Assembly: GCA_030043235.1 (NCBI GenBank) | Contig: JASHYF010000081.1 | Span: forward strand, 1 to 9,232 | From: Solirubrobacteraceae bacterium | GTDB lineage: Bacteria > Actinomycetota > Thermoleophilia > Solirubrobacterales > Solirubrobacteraceae | DNA: 9,232 bases | Direction of reading: 5' to 3' | Shown here: positions 1 to 6,244 of the stretch, piece after piece | Position numbering within the stretch: position 1 is the first letter of the stretch | Layout of the letters: each line of letters starts with the position of its first letter | Program-made: the position numbers and the translations under genes | The notes under the pieces: model-generated | Database searches by the model: none | The model's input: only the letters and a program-made list of their open reading frames with translations | What the model was told of the DNA's origin: nothing

Positions 1-1
1 G

Positions 2-211
2 GTCGCCGAAGCGCGCGCGCTGCGTCATGGCTGCAGGCACGCGGTGGTGGCCGCTTCGATGATCGCCATGTATCTCTCCAAGGACTCCGCCCGAACGCCA
101 CAGCTGCGCGCGGGTTCGAGCGTTTTCATTCGCGCAGGCGGCTCGCTCACGCGCTTGCTGCTCCCGATCCTGCGCGTATGGCGCATCGCCTACGCCCAGC
201 GCTCGGCGTGA
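2..211 (+). CDS. C-terminal end of a protein, possibly YtpB/DUF2600 family (partial)
   Basis: An open frame runs from the left edge to a TGA at 209-211 and gives 69 residues, so only the C-terminus is present. Visible features are an alpha-helical segment with the string MIAMYLSKDSARTPQLR and a hydrophobic, basic end (LTRLLLPILRVWRIAYAQ). A 'MYLS' helix followed by a basic tail near the C-terminus recalls tetraprenyl-beta-curcumene synthase-like proteins (YtpB, DUF2600), which make sesquarterpenes from polyprenyl diphosphates and are common in soil actinobacteria. That match is from memory and rests on a short piece. The active-site Asp-rich motifs, if any, lie outside the window. The frame is surely coding (high GC at third positions), but the family is uncertain. 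Confidence 0.5.
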   Translation, partial: VAEARALRHGCRHAVVAASMIAMYLSKDSARTPQLRAGSSVFIRAGGSLTRLLLPILRVWRIAYAQRSA

Positions 212-232
212 TCCCACTGAGCCCCCTGAATG

Positions 233-253
233 AAATAGTTAGAACTAAATAGT
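233..253. promoter_or_regulatory. AT-rich island with palindrome and direct repeat
   Basis: In otherwise extremely GC-rich DNA, this stretch contains the 12-bp palindrome TAGTTAGAACTA (236-247; 5-bp arms, 2-nt centre). It also has two direct copies of AAATAGT (233-239 and 247-253), 14 bp apart. It begins 21 nt after the stop codon of the upstream gene. The layout suits an operator or an AT-rich promoter element for the downstream HTH gene (GTG at 396), though no clean -35/-10 pair is visible. From 254 to 306 I see only a GGGAACC string (279-285), with no convincing partner. Confidence 0.35.
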
Positions 254-306
254 CAGCCGCGACCTAGTGTCTCACGGCGGGAACCGTAATCATCGCTGGG
301 TGGCGA

Positions 307-396
307 ATGAGACGAAGATTTGCACTCGGTGGTGGCTGGCAGGATGAGCAGGCTGAGGACTCGCGTGAGCGCGGCGCGAGCGCTCAGGAGGGGTAG
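307..396 (+). CDS. Possible 29-residue leader ORF overlapping the HTH gene start
   Basis: ATG at 307 opens a 29-codon frame (MRRRFALGGGWQDEQAEDS then a charged tail) that ends with TAG at 394-396. The final G of this stop is the first base of the GTG start of the next gene (TAGTG). Such stop-start overlaps are typical of translationally coupled genes. Against it, only about 60% of its third codon positions are G or C, lower than in the confident genes here, and the Shine-Dalgarno candidate (GGGTGG at 298-303) is only three bases from the ATG. I do not recognise the peptide. It may simply be leader sequence. Confidence 0.25.
   Translation: MRRRFALGGGWQDEQAEDSRERGASAQEG
386..391 (+). promoter_or_regulatory. 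Ribosome binding site for the HTH gene
   Basis: AGGAGG lies four bases before the GTG at 396. The match to the anti-Shine-Dalgarno is perfect but the spacing is short. It supports the GTG over the in-frame ATG at 540, which would remove the conserved N-terminal segment. Confidence 0.6.
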
Positions 397-845
397 TGCC
401 TGTGCAGGCTGAGCGCCGGCGCGCGCGCGTGCGCTCGAGCGCCCCGCGGCGAGCTGCGGCAGGCGCGCAGAAAGTCGTGATCGAGCTCTCGCGCGCTCAG
501 GTCAATCAGGTCGTGCGCGAGGCGTCCGAGGAGGGCGCGATGTCGACGCTTCTGAACGGGCTGGGCGACCTGAGGGAAACACTCTCGCGCGAGTTGGAGG
601 CCGGCGGGCCCTCGCAGATGGACGATCGCCGGTTGTCGCGCTCGTTGTTGCTGGGCTTGTTGGTGTTGGCGTTGTTGCCGGCCGATGGCTCGACTGTGGG
701 AATCGGCGAGATCGCGGCGGTGACGGGGATGAGCAAGAGCACGAGCCATCGGTATGTCTCGACGCTCGTGTCCGTTGGCCTGGCTGAGCGCGATCCGGTG
801 ACGCGGACCTACCGGCTGGCGGGTGGGGGTGGCGCTGGTGGCTGA
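396..845 (+). CDS. Short IclR-type winged helix-turn-helix protein
   Basis: This 149-residue protein is a likely DNA-binding regulator. Residues 1-25 are Arg/Ala-rich. Residues 26-60 (KVVIELSRAQVNQVVREAS and on) are predicted helical. Residues 82-142 form an IclR-type winged HTH: a hydrophobic first helix (SLLLGLLVLALLP), then GIGEIAAVTGMSKSTSHRYV, where STSHRYVSTLVSVGL is the recognition helix, and a wing ending in RDPVTRTYRLA. The family usually continues with a ligand-binding domain of about 170 residues. That domain is absent, so this is an HTH-only form, a type I associate with Thermoleophilia. The last residues run into a Gly-rich string (GGGGAGG) over a G-rich tract, and the frame overlaps the next gene by 23 bases. 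The two may be co-translated, or the overlap may mark a frameshift. The regulated target is unknown; the neighbour at 823 or the promoter region before this gene are the obvious candidates. Confidence 0.8.
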   Translation: MPVQAERRRARVRSSAPRRAAAGAQKVVIELSRAQVNQVVREASEEGAMSTLLNGLGDLRETLSRELEAGGPSQMDDRRLSRSLLLGLLVLALLPADGSTVGIGEIAAVTGMSKSTSHRYVSTLVSVGLAERDPVTRTYRLAGGGGAGG

Positions 846-1455
846 GCGGGAGCCGTGCGCGGTGGACGGGGCTGGCGTGGTGGTGTGCGACGAGCCTGGG
901 CTGGGGGTGTTGCTGGCGGATCTGCTGGATCGCGAGCGTGCGCATGCGGTGGTGGGCATCGCGCCGTGCGGCGAGCAGGAGGGGCCGGTGCTGGCGGCGG
1001 GTGAGGTTCGTGCGGTGGTGGGGGAGCGCACGCACGTGTATGTGCTCGAGGGGGAGTTCGTGTTGGGGCGGTTGGAGGAGGAGTTGGGGTCGCGGCTGGC
1101 GTTGCCGTTTGACGCGGTGCGGGTGTGGTGGCCCGATTTGAGCTTGCGCAGCGACCCGGGCGATCATCCGTTGGCGGTGGCGCTGGACGGCGAGGCGGAG
1201 GCCGACACGCTGGCGGAGCTCGCGCGCCAGTTCGACCTCTCGCGCCCGCATGTGCGGCGTGAGATCGCGCTGCTGGAGGATTGCCTCGCGCTTGCCGAAC
1301 ACAACCTGCAGCTCGTCACGGCGCAGAACGCGAAGACCGCCGAGCGCCTGCGCGACGCGCACCGCGAACGCCACCGCGAAGCCATGCGCGCGGACAGGGC
1401 CCTCGGCTATGAGGACCCCGGCGGCGTGGCGCGGCCGTCGGGCCAAGCCTGCTGA
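823..1455 (+). CDS. Conserved-looking protein of unknown function with WWPDLSLRSDPGDHPL motif
   Basis: The frame encodes 210 residues from GTG 823; later GTGs at 829 and 838 are equally possible, and a TGA at 799-801 limits the start. Residues 17-120 look like a small alpha/beta domain: hydrophobic strands (GAGVVVCDE, AHAVVGIAP, HVYVLEG), then the motif WWPDLSLRSDPGDHPL at 102-117. Residues 125-195 are strongly helical and charged, with coiled-coil character (LAELARQFDLSRPHVRREIA, then repeated Glu/Arg/His). No signal peptide or membrane segment is seen. I do not recognise the family. The third-position GC is high and the composition is natural, so I take it as a real gene. It overlaps the HTH gene by 23 bases and so probably sits in its operon. 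Whether the HTH protein controls it or acts with it cannot be told. Confidence 0.65.
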   Translation: MGVALVAEREPCAVDGAGVVVCDEPGLGVLLADLLDRERAHAVVGIAPCGEQEGPVLAAGEVRAVVGERTHVYVLEGEFVLGRLEEELGSRLALPFDAVRVWWPDLSLRSDPGDHPLAVALDGEAEADTLAELARQFDLSRPHVRREIALLEDCLALAEHNLQLVTAQNAKTAERLRDAHRERHREAMRADRALGYEDPGGVARPSGQAC

Positions 1456-1589
1456 GATGCGCTCGCGCTCTGCGTGCGCGTGCAAGGCGGCGTGGCGCCG
1501 AGCAGCGCGATGCCGCCCAGCGCCGCGAACGGGATCAGGTCGCGCAGCTGTGCTGGCGTAGGCCACGGCTGCTCCAAGGGCGCAGGCAT
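1407..1589 (-). CDS. Possible 59-residue minus-strand protein with one hydrophobic segment
   Basis: ATG at 1589-1587 opens a 59-codon frame ending with TAG at 1409-1407. It fills the space between the unknown gene (ending 1455, overlapped by 49 bases tail to tail) and the PfkB kinase. The peptide starts MPAPLEQPWPTPAQLRDLI and continues with FAALGGIALLGA, which could be one membrane helix; the rest is Ser/Thr/Ala/Pro-rich. By my count about 85% of third positions are G or C, against about 70% at first and second positions, a coding-like bias. CATAAT sits directly before and into the ATG but no good Shine-Dalgarno is present. It may be a real small gene, a decayed remnant, or chance. I see no other coding signal in 1456-1592. 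Confidence 0.25.
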   Translation of the reverse strand: MPAPLEQPWPTPAQLRDLIPFAALGGIALLGATPPCTRTQSASASQQAWPDGRATPPGSS

Positions 1590-1592
1590 TAT
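1587..1592 (+). promoter_or_regulatory. Possible -10 element for the PfkB kinase gene
   Basis: CATTAT matches the -10 consensus at four of six positions. A start site about seven bases downstream would lie just before the GTG at 1608, giving an almost leaderless message. No -35 is evident, and no Shine-Dalgarno precedes either candidate GTG (1593, 1608). Confidence 0.2.
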
Positions 1593-2519
1593 GTGACACT
1601 GCCCGCCGTGAACGGGCGCCAGCCGAAGGTGGCGGTTGTGGGGCACGTCGAGTGGGTGCAGTTCGCGCGCGTTCCCCACGTGCCGCGCGCCGGCGAGGTG
1701 GTCCACGCGAGCGAGCCCTTCGAGGAGCCCGCGGGAGGAGGCGCGGTGGCGGCGGTGCAGCTCGCGCGGCTCGCCGGCGCCTCCGTGCTGCTCACCGCCC
1801 TCGGCGACGACGACTACGGCCACCGCACGCAGCCGCGCATGGAGGAGCTCGGGGTGCAGGTGCGTGCGCGGCTGCTCGACGCGCCCACCCGCAGAGCCGT
1901 CACGCTCGTCGACGACCGGCGCGAGCGCACGATCACCACGTTCGGCGAGCGCTTGGAGCCACGCGGCGAGGACCGCGAGCTGGAGTGGCAGGGCTTGGCC
2001 GGCGCCGACGCCGTGTACTTCACCGCCGGCGACGAGGGCGCGCTGCGCGCCGCCCGCGAAGCCGCCCGCGTGCTCGTCGCGAGTCCTCGAGCCCGTCACG
2101 CCCTCGGGCACGGCGTGCCCGTCGACGCGCTCGTGCTCAGCGCCGACGACCCCATCGAGCGGGAGCAGCTCGCCCGCGTGGGCGACGAAGCGGACGTCGT
2201 CGTGCTCACCGAAGGCGAGCACGGCGGCCGCTATCGAACGCGCTCGGGCGAGACCGGGCGGTGGCAGCCGGTCACGCCCCCCGGCGAGCCCGTGGACGCG
2301 TACGGTTGCGGGGACTCCTTCGCCGCCGGCGTCACCTACGGCCTCGGCGCCGGCCTGGAGCTGGCCGGCGCGCTCGCGCTCGGAGCCCGCTGCGGCGCCG
2401 TGTGCCTGACCGGGCGCGGACCCTACGGGCGCCAGCTCACAGCCGAGGACCTGCGCGGGTCCTCGGCTGTGATGGCATCCGGCCGGGCTCGACGACCGGG
2501 CGGATGGTCGCCCGTGTGA
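1593..2519 (+). CDS. PfkB-family carbohydrate/nucleoside kinase
   Basis: At 308 residues this is the normal length for the ribokinase/PfkB superfamily, cytoplasmic enzymes that transfer the ATP gamma-phosphate to a sugar, sugar phosphate or nucleoside hydroxyl. The N-terminal strand VAVVGHVEWVQFARVP precedes the small-lid region. The first signature is at about 46-65 (PAGGGAVAAVQLARLAG). The second is VDAYGCGDSFAAGV at 234-247, where GCGD (238-241) is the anion hole and Asp241 the expected catalytic base. Cys replaces the usual Ala of GAGD. The adenine-site region LTEGEHGGRY at 205-214 matches the usual 'T.G..G' loop. Nothing in the sequence fixes the substrate. The start may be GTG 1593 or GTG 1608; the latter gives VNGRQPKVAVVG, nearer the usual distance to the first strand. 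The gene is followed after 61 bases by the crotonase, same strand, but that gene appears to have its own promoter. Confidence 0.92.
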   Translation: MTLPAVNGRQPKVAVVGHVEWVQFARVPHVPRAGEVVHASEPFEEPAGGGAVAAVQLARLAGASVLLTALGDDDYGHRTQPRMEELGVQVRARLLDAPTRRAVTLVDDRRERTITTFGERLEPRGEDRELEWQGLAGADAVYFTAGDEGALRAAREAARVLVASPRARHALGHGVPVDALVLSADDPIEREQLARVGDEADVVVLTEGEHGGRYRTRSGETGRWQPVTPPGEPVDAYGCGDSFAAGVTYGLGAGLELAGALALGARCGAVCLTGRGPYGRQLTAEDLRGSSAVMASGRARRPGGWSPV

Positions 2520-2563
2520 CGACGCCGGGTGCGGCTCGACGACCTCGATGCGGCGTAGCCACG

Positions 2564-2569
2564 TATGAT
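2564..2569 (+). promoter_or_regulatory. -10 box of a probable leaderless promoter for the crotonase gene
   Basis: TATGAT matches the -10 consensus at five of six positions and ends 11 bases before the ATG at 2581. Transcription should therefore begin within a few bases of the start codon. No Shine-Dalgarno is present (the ATG is preceded by CGCGCCGCC), in agreement with a leaderless message. No strong -35 is seen. Confidence 0.5.
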
Positions 2570-2580
2570 CCCGCGCCGCC

Positions 2581-3504
2581 ATGGACTTCGAGCAGATAAG
2601 CGCCGAGCTGGCCGACCGCATTCTCACGATCACGCTCAACCGGCCCGAGCGGCTCAACGCGTGGACCGCGCGGATGGGGCTGGAGATGCGCGCCGCGTTC
2701 GACCGTGCCGATGCCGACGACGAGGTGCGCGCGGTCATCGTCACGGGCGCCGGCCGCGGCTTCTGCGCGGGCGCCGACCTGGCGAGCGGCGGCGACACCT
2801 TCGACTATCGCAAGCGTCAGGGTGGCGCGCCGGAGGACACCGAGCCCCAGGCCGAGCCGCAGGAGGCCGAGCCGCAGGGCGCCGAGCCCGGGGGCGCCGG
2901 CCGGCACCGCGACAACGGCGGCGAGCTCACGCTGCGCATCTTCGACTCCAAGAAGCCGGTCATCGCCGCCATCAACGGGCCGGCGGTGGGCGTCGGCGCG
3001 ACGATGACGCTGCCGATGGACGTGCGCCTCGCCGCCGAGGACGCGCGCATCGGCTTCGTGTTCGCGCGGCGCGGCATCATCCCCGAGGCGTGCTCCAGCT
3101 GGTTCCTGCCCCGCGTCGTCGGCATCAGCCGTGCGATGGAGTGGGTCGCCACGGGGCGCGTGTTCTCCGCGCAGGAGGCGCACGAAGGCGGGCTCGTGCG
3201 CAGCCTCCATCCCAAAGACGAGCTGCTCGACGCCGCCCGCGCGCTCGCGCGGGAGATCGCCGAGAACACCGCGCCCGTGTCCGTCGCCCTCGCGCGCCAG
3301 CTGATGTGGCGGATGCTCGGCGCCGAGCACCCCATGCTCGCCCATCGCGCCGACTCGCGTGGGATGGCCGCGCGCGGGCGGTCGGCCGACGCCGTCGAGG
3401 GCGTCACCGCGTTTCTGGAGAAGCGCCCCGCGCGCTTTCCCGATCGGGTCAGCGACGGGCTGCCCGACGTGATGCCCGGGTGGAGCGCGCCCGAGTTCCA
3501 GTAG
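2581..3504 (+). CDS. Crotonase-fold enzyme (enoyl-CoA hydratase/isomerase family)
   Basis: This 307-residue protein belongs to the crotonase superfamily, which acts on acyl-CoA thioesters by stabilising an enolate in an oxyanion hole. The fold opens with ISAELADRILTITLNRPERL. The first oxyanion-hole segment is GAGRGFCAGADL at 56-67 and the second is NGPAVGVGATM at 132-142. Residues 88-105 are an inserted Glu-Pro-Gln-rich repeat, so the protein is longer than the usual 255-270 residues. By my alignment to rat mitochondrial hydratase, the two hydratase glutamates (Glu144, Glu164) are replaced by Thr141 and Phe161. Glu169 in RRGIIPEACSSWFLPR lies where PaaG-type isomerases carry their catalytic Asp. 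An isomerase or other crotonase reaction is therefore more likely than classical hydration, but the substrate is unknown. It converges on ligD and is probably its own transcription unit. Confidence 0.92.
   Translation: MDFEQISAELADRILTITLNRPERLNAWTARMGLEMRAAFDRADADDEVRAVIVTGAGRGFCAGADLASGGDTFDYRKRQGGAPEDTEPQAEPQEAEPQGAEPGGAGRHRDNGGELTLRIFDSKKPVIAAINGPAVGVGATMTLPMDVRLAAEDARIGFVFARRGIIPEACSSWFLPRVVGISRAMEWVATGRVFSAQEAHEGGLVRSLHPKDELLDAARALAREIAENTAPVSVALARQLMWRMLGAEHPMLAHRADSRGMAARGRSADAVEGVTAFLEKRPARFPDRVSDGLPDVMPGWSAPEFQ
2842..2895 (+). repeat. In-frame Glu-Pro-Gln repeat inside the crotonase gene
   Basis: Near-repeated units of GCCGAGCCGCAG encode residues 88-105, with four Glu-Pro steps (EPQAEPQEAEPQGAEPGG). 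The tract lies between the first oxyanion-hole loop and the helix that reaches IFDSKKPVIAAI, in a loop known to vary in length in this family. It probably arose by in-frame duplication. Confidence 0.7.
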
Positions 3505-3541
3505 CTCGCCGAGGCGCGGGCCACGGGCGAGCGCGCTCCAC

Positions 3542-3559
3542 GCCGGCCGGCAGGCCGGC
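3542..3559. terminator. GC-rich hairpin between convergent genes
   Basis: GCCGGCC (3542-3548) and GGCCGGC (3553-3559) form a perfect 7-bp stem with a GGCA loop. It lies in the 58-bp gap between the crotonase stop (3504) and the ligD stop (3563), three bases past the latter. Neither strand has a following T-run, so this is not a classical intrinsic terminator. A bidirectional hairpin that blocks or trims both transcripts is the simplest reading. Confidence 0.45.
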
Positions 3560-3562
3560 CTC

Positions 3563-6244
3563 TCAAAAACTCGGCAGCTCCTGCACCAGCGACAGCACCG
3601 GCGCGAACAGGTCGCCGCGGTCGGCCACGCGCGCGAGCACCTCGTCCGCCTCGAACGAGAGGCTCGCGGGGTCGCCGGAAGCGCGGGTCGCCTCCACCTC
3701 CTCCCACGCCACCGGCGTGGACACTGTGGGACGCTCCATCGCCCGCAGCGAGTACGCGCACACGGTCGTCTTCTTCGTGTCGTTCTGGCTCCAGTCGATC
3801 AGCACCCTGCCCGTCCGCCGCGCCCGCGTCATGCGCGAGACGATCAGCTCGGGGTCGGACCGCTCCAGCAGCTCCGCGACCGCTTTCGCAAACGGCTTCG
3901 TGCGCCCGTAGTCCACGCCCTCGCGGTTCAGCGGGATGTACACCTGCAAGCCCTTCGAGCCCGACGTCTTCGCGAAGCTCTCCAGGCCCACGCCCGCGAA
4001 CGTCGCGCGCAGCAGCATCGCCACGCGGCAGCACTCAACCATGCCCGCCGGGGCGCCCGGGTCGAGGTCGAACACCACCGCCGTCGGCCGCCGCATGTCC
4101 TCGGCGCGCGCCAGCGGCACGTGCAGCTCGATCGCCGCCAGGTTCGCCAGCCACACGACCGTCGCCTCGTCCTCCGCCAGGACGTAGTCGACCCTCTTGC
4201 CTTCCGCCGGCAACGACACCGTGCGCACCCACTCCGGACGGTGCGCCGGCGCCTGCTTCTGGAAGAACGACTTCGCGCCCACGCCGTCCGGCCAGCGCGT
4301 CACCGTCAGCGGGCGGCCGGCCAGGTGCGCGAGCAGCACCGGCGCCACGCCCGCGTAGTACTCGATCACGCCGCGCTTCGTCAGGCCCGCCTTCGGATAC
4401 AGAGCCTTGTCCAGGTTCGACAGCTTCAGCTCGCGAGTGCCCACCCGCGCGAGGCCGGCTTTGGAGGAGGTCTCCTCGATCGACAGGCGCCCGCCCTCCG
4501 CCTCCGGGCGAGAGTCCACGCCGGCGCGTGCTCCGCCCGCGCGTGATCCGCCCGCGCGTGATCCGCCGGCGCGGGCATCGCCGCTTGCACGGCGGCGGGC
4601 GCCGGCTCGCTCCCGGGCAGCGGCCGCCTTCGTGGCGGCGTAACCGGTGGTGAGGTCCTCGCGCACCACCTGCGCGGCGTCCTTGTCCTCGCGCAGCCCC
4701 TGGTACACGGGCGCGCGCAGGCTGCCGCCCTCCGTCCAGTGCGCGAAGCGCACCTCCGCCACGAGCCGCGGCTCGCAGTACACGGCCTCGCGCGGCGGGC
4801 GCTCCCCTTGCGTGAAGGGCGAGCCCGCGCGCTCCAGCGGCGCCAGCCGCTCGGACAGGCGGCGCAGCTCCGCCTCGTCGAAGCCGCTGCCCACCCGGCC
4901 CACGTAGCGCAGCGCGCCGCCCCGCTCGTACACGCCCAGCAGCAGCGCGCCGATCGTGCCGCGCCGCTTGCCCTTGCCGGGCATCCAGCCGCCCACCACG
5001 AACTCCTGGCGCCCCACGCTCTTCACCTTCACCCAGCTGCGCGCGCGCACTCCCGGCTCATACACGGAGTCGAGCCGCTTGGCCACGATCCCCTCGAGGC
5101 CCTGCTCGGCGCTCGCCCGCAGCAGCGCCTGGCCTTCGCCGCGTCGTCCCCGGAGGGGGAGCACGTGCTCGGGCGTCTGCCAGCGCTCGCCCGTCAGGTG
5201 CAGCTCGCTCAGCAGCTCGCGGCGATCGCTGTACGGCAGGCCCATCACCGAGTGGCCGTCCAGCCACAGCAGATCGAAGATCATCAGCGTCACCGGCGCG
5301 TCCTTCGCCAGCCGTTGTGCCCGCGCCCTGCTCGCCACGTGCATGCGCCGCTGCAGCGCCGCGAAGCTCGGGCGGCCCTGCGCGTCGAACGCCACGATCT
5401 CGCCGTCCAGCACCGCGCCGTGCGAGCTCAGCGCGCCCTTCAGCCGCTGCAGCTCCGGATAGCTGTCGGTCATGTCGTTCAGGTTGCGGCTCTCCATGCG
5501 CAGCTCTCCCGGGCGCGAGTACACGATCGTGCGCACGCCGTCCCACTTGATCTCATACGCCCAGCCACCGTCCTCCGCCGGCAGCTCGCCCGCGCGCGCC
5601 AGCATCGGCACCACGTGCTCCGGCATCGCTTCGCGCGCGCTGTCCGCCGGCGGGTCCATGCGGTGGATCATCCAGTCCTTCGGGCGCTCTCCCCGCTCGA
5701 TCGCAAACAGCGCGTAGCGCGCGTCCACCCGCTCGCCGTGCAGCGCCACCTCCACCTTGCGCCGCTCCCACTTCAGCGGCTCGTACGTGCCGCGATCCCA
5801 GATCGAGATCGTGCCCGCGCCGTACTGGCCCTTGGGGATCTCGCCGTGGAAGTCCAGGTACTCCAGCGGGTGGTCCTCCGTCGCCGCCGCAAAGTGGTTT
5901 TCGCCCGGCGCCTCCGGCAGGCCCTTCGGCAGCGCCCACGAAGCCAGCGCGCCCTCGTGCTCCAAGCGCAGGTCCCAGTGCAGGCGCCGCGCGCCGTGCT
6001 CGTGGATCACAAAGCGTGGGGGGCTATCCACGAGCGGAGCGCGCTCCTGGGCCGACGCATCCGCGGCCGCGTCGGCCACCTCGACCGGCGGCTCCGGGGT
6101 CGCGGCGAAATCGCGTTTCGCGCGGTAGCGCTTCAGGCGTCCGGCAGCGGGCGTCGTGCCGGAGGACGAGGCATGGGCGGCTGGCGAGCCGGCCGTCGAG
6201 CCGGCGGTCAGGTCTCTACTGTGTTTTCGCCGACCGGTAGCCAT
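3563..6244 (-). CDS. ligD: Multidomain ATP-dependent DNA ligase LigD (phosphoesterase-ligase-polymerase)
   Basis: At 893 residues this is the full three-domain end-joining ligase. (1) 3'-phosphoesterase, about 37-195: RYRAKRDFAATPEP, then FVIHEHGARRLHWDLRLE, with His83, His89, Asp91 and Arg93 in the metal-site positions and His125 in EDHPLEYLDFHGEIPKGQYG. (2) ATP-dependent ligase, about 210-535: motif I EIKWDG with the adenylated Lys233, then LDGEIVAFD at 279-287, GLEGIVAKR at 382-390, WVKVK at 404-408, and an OB domain. (3) Primase-type polymerase, about 600-885: metal-binding DLDP (Asp726, Asp728), SGSKGLQVY at 761-769, and LIDWSQND with Asp817. The order matches Pseudomonas LigD, not mycobacterial LigD, which begins with the polymerase. 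Domains 2 and 3 are joined by a repetitive Ala/Gly/Arg linker (about 545-583). In motif II, Gln767 takes the place of the His in some homologues. ATG 6244 is the only usual start codon before the conserved RYRAKRDF, but no Shine-Dalgarno precedes it, and it lies inside a tandem repeat. The gene is last in the clc-ku-ligD set. Confidence 0.97.
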   Translation of the reverse strand: MATGRRKHSRDLTAGSTAGSPAAHASSSGTTPAAGRLKRYRAKRDFAATPEPPVEVADAAADASAQERAPLVDSPPRFVIHEHGARRLHWDLRLEHEGALASWALPKGLPEAPGENHFAAATEDHPLEYLDFHGEIPKGQYGAGTISIWDRGTYEPLKWERRKVEVALHGERVDARYALFAIERGERPKDWMIHRMDPPADSAREAMPEHVVPMLARAGELPAEDGGWAYEIKWDGVRTIVYSRPGELRMESRNLNDMTDSYPELQRLKGALSSHGAVLDGEIVAFDAQGRPSFAALQRRMHVASRARAQRLAKDAPVTLMIFDLLWLDGHSVMGLPYSDRRELLSELHLTGERWQTPEHVLPLRGRRGEGQALLRASAEQGLEGIVAKRLDSVYEPGVRARSWVKVKSVGRQEFVVGGWMPGKGKRRGTIGALLLGVYERGGALRYVGRVGSGFDEAELRRLSERLAPLERAGSPFTQGERPPREAVYCEPRLVAEVRFAHWTEGGSLRAPVYQGLREDKDAAQVVREDLTTGYAATKAAAARERAGARRRASGDARAGGSRAGGSRAGGARAGVDSRPEAEGGRLSIEETSSKAGLARVGTRELKLSNLDKALYPKAGLTKRGVIEYYAGVAPVLLAHLAGRPLTVTRWPDGVGAKSFFQKQAPAHRPEWVRTVSLPAEGKRVDYVLAEDEATVVWLANLAAIELHVPLARAEDMRRPTAVVFDLDPGAPAGMVECCRVAMLLRATFAGVGLESFAKTSGSKGLQVYIPLNREGVDYGRTKPFAKAVAELLERSDPELIVSRMTRARRTGRVLIDWSQNDTKKTTVCAYSLRAMERPTVSTPVAWEEVEATRASGDPASLSFEADEVLARVADRGDLFAPVLSLVQELPSF
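4524..4568 (-). repeat. Three 15-bp tandem repeats in the ligD interdomain linker
   Basis: Three consecutive copies of GCGCGTG(A/C)TCCGCC(C/G) start at 4524, 4539 and 4554 (plus-strand reading). They encode the repeated Arg-Ala-Gly-Gly-Ser/Ala units at about 558-574 of LigD, between the ligase and polymerase domains. The unit is a multiple of three, so copy-number change alters linker length without breaking the frame. Confidence 0.8.

Noticed and set aside
279..285. GGGAACC as an ECF sigma factor -35 element
   Set aside because: No matching -10 element is seen at the proper distance, and the motif alone is too common.
502..1599. A 365-codon minus-strand open frame opposite the HTH and unknown genes
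   Set aside because: It is Arg/His/Pro-rich with no conserved pattern, and the plus strand carries a clear IclR-type HTH there. Only the separate minus-strand frame 1407-1589 looked coding-like.
3941..3967. Gln767 in LigD polymerase motif II as an inactivating change
   Set aside because: SGSKGLQVY with Gln is, as I recall, common in actinobacterial LigD polymerase domains, and the metal-binding aspartates are intact, so I do not regard it as a defect.
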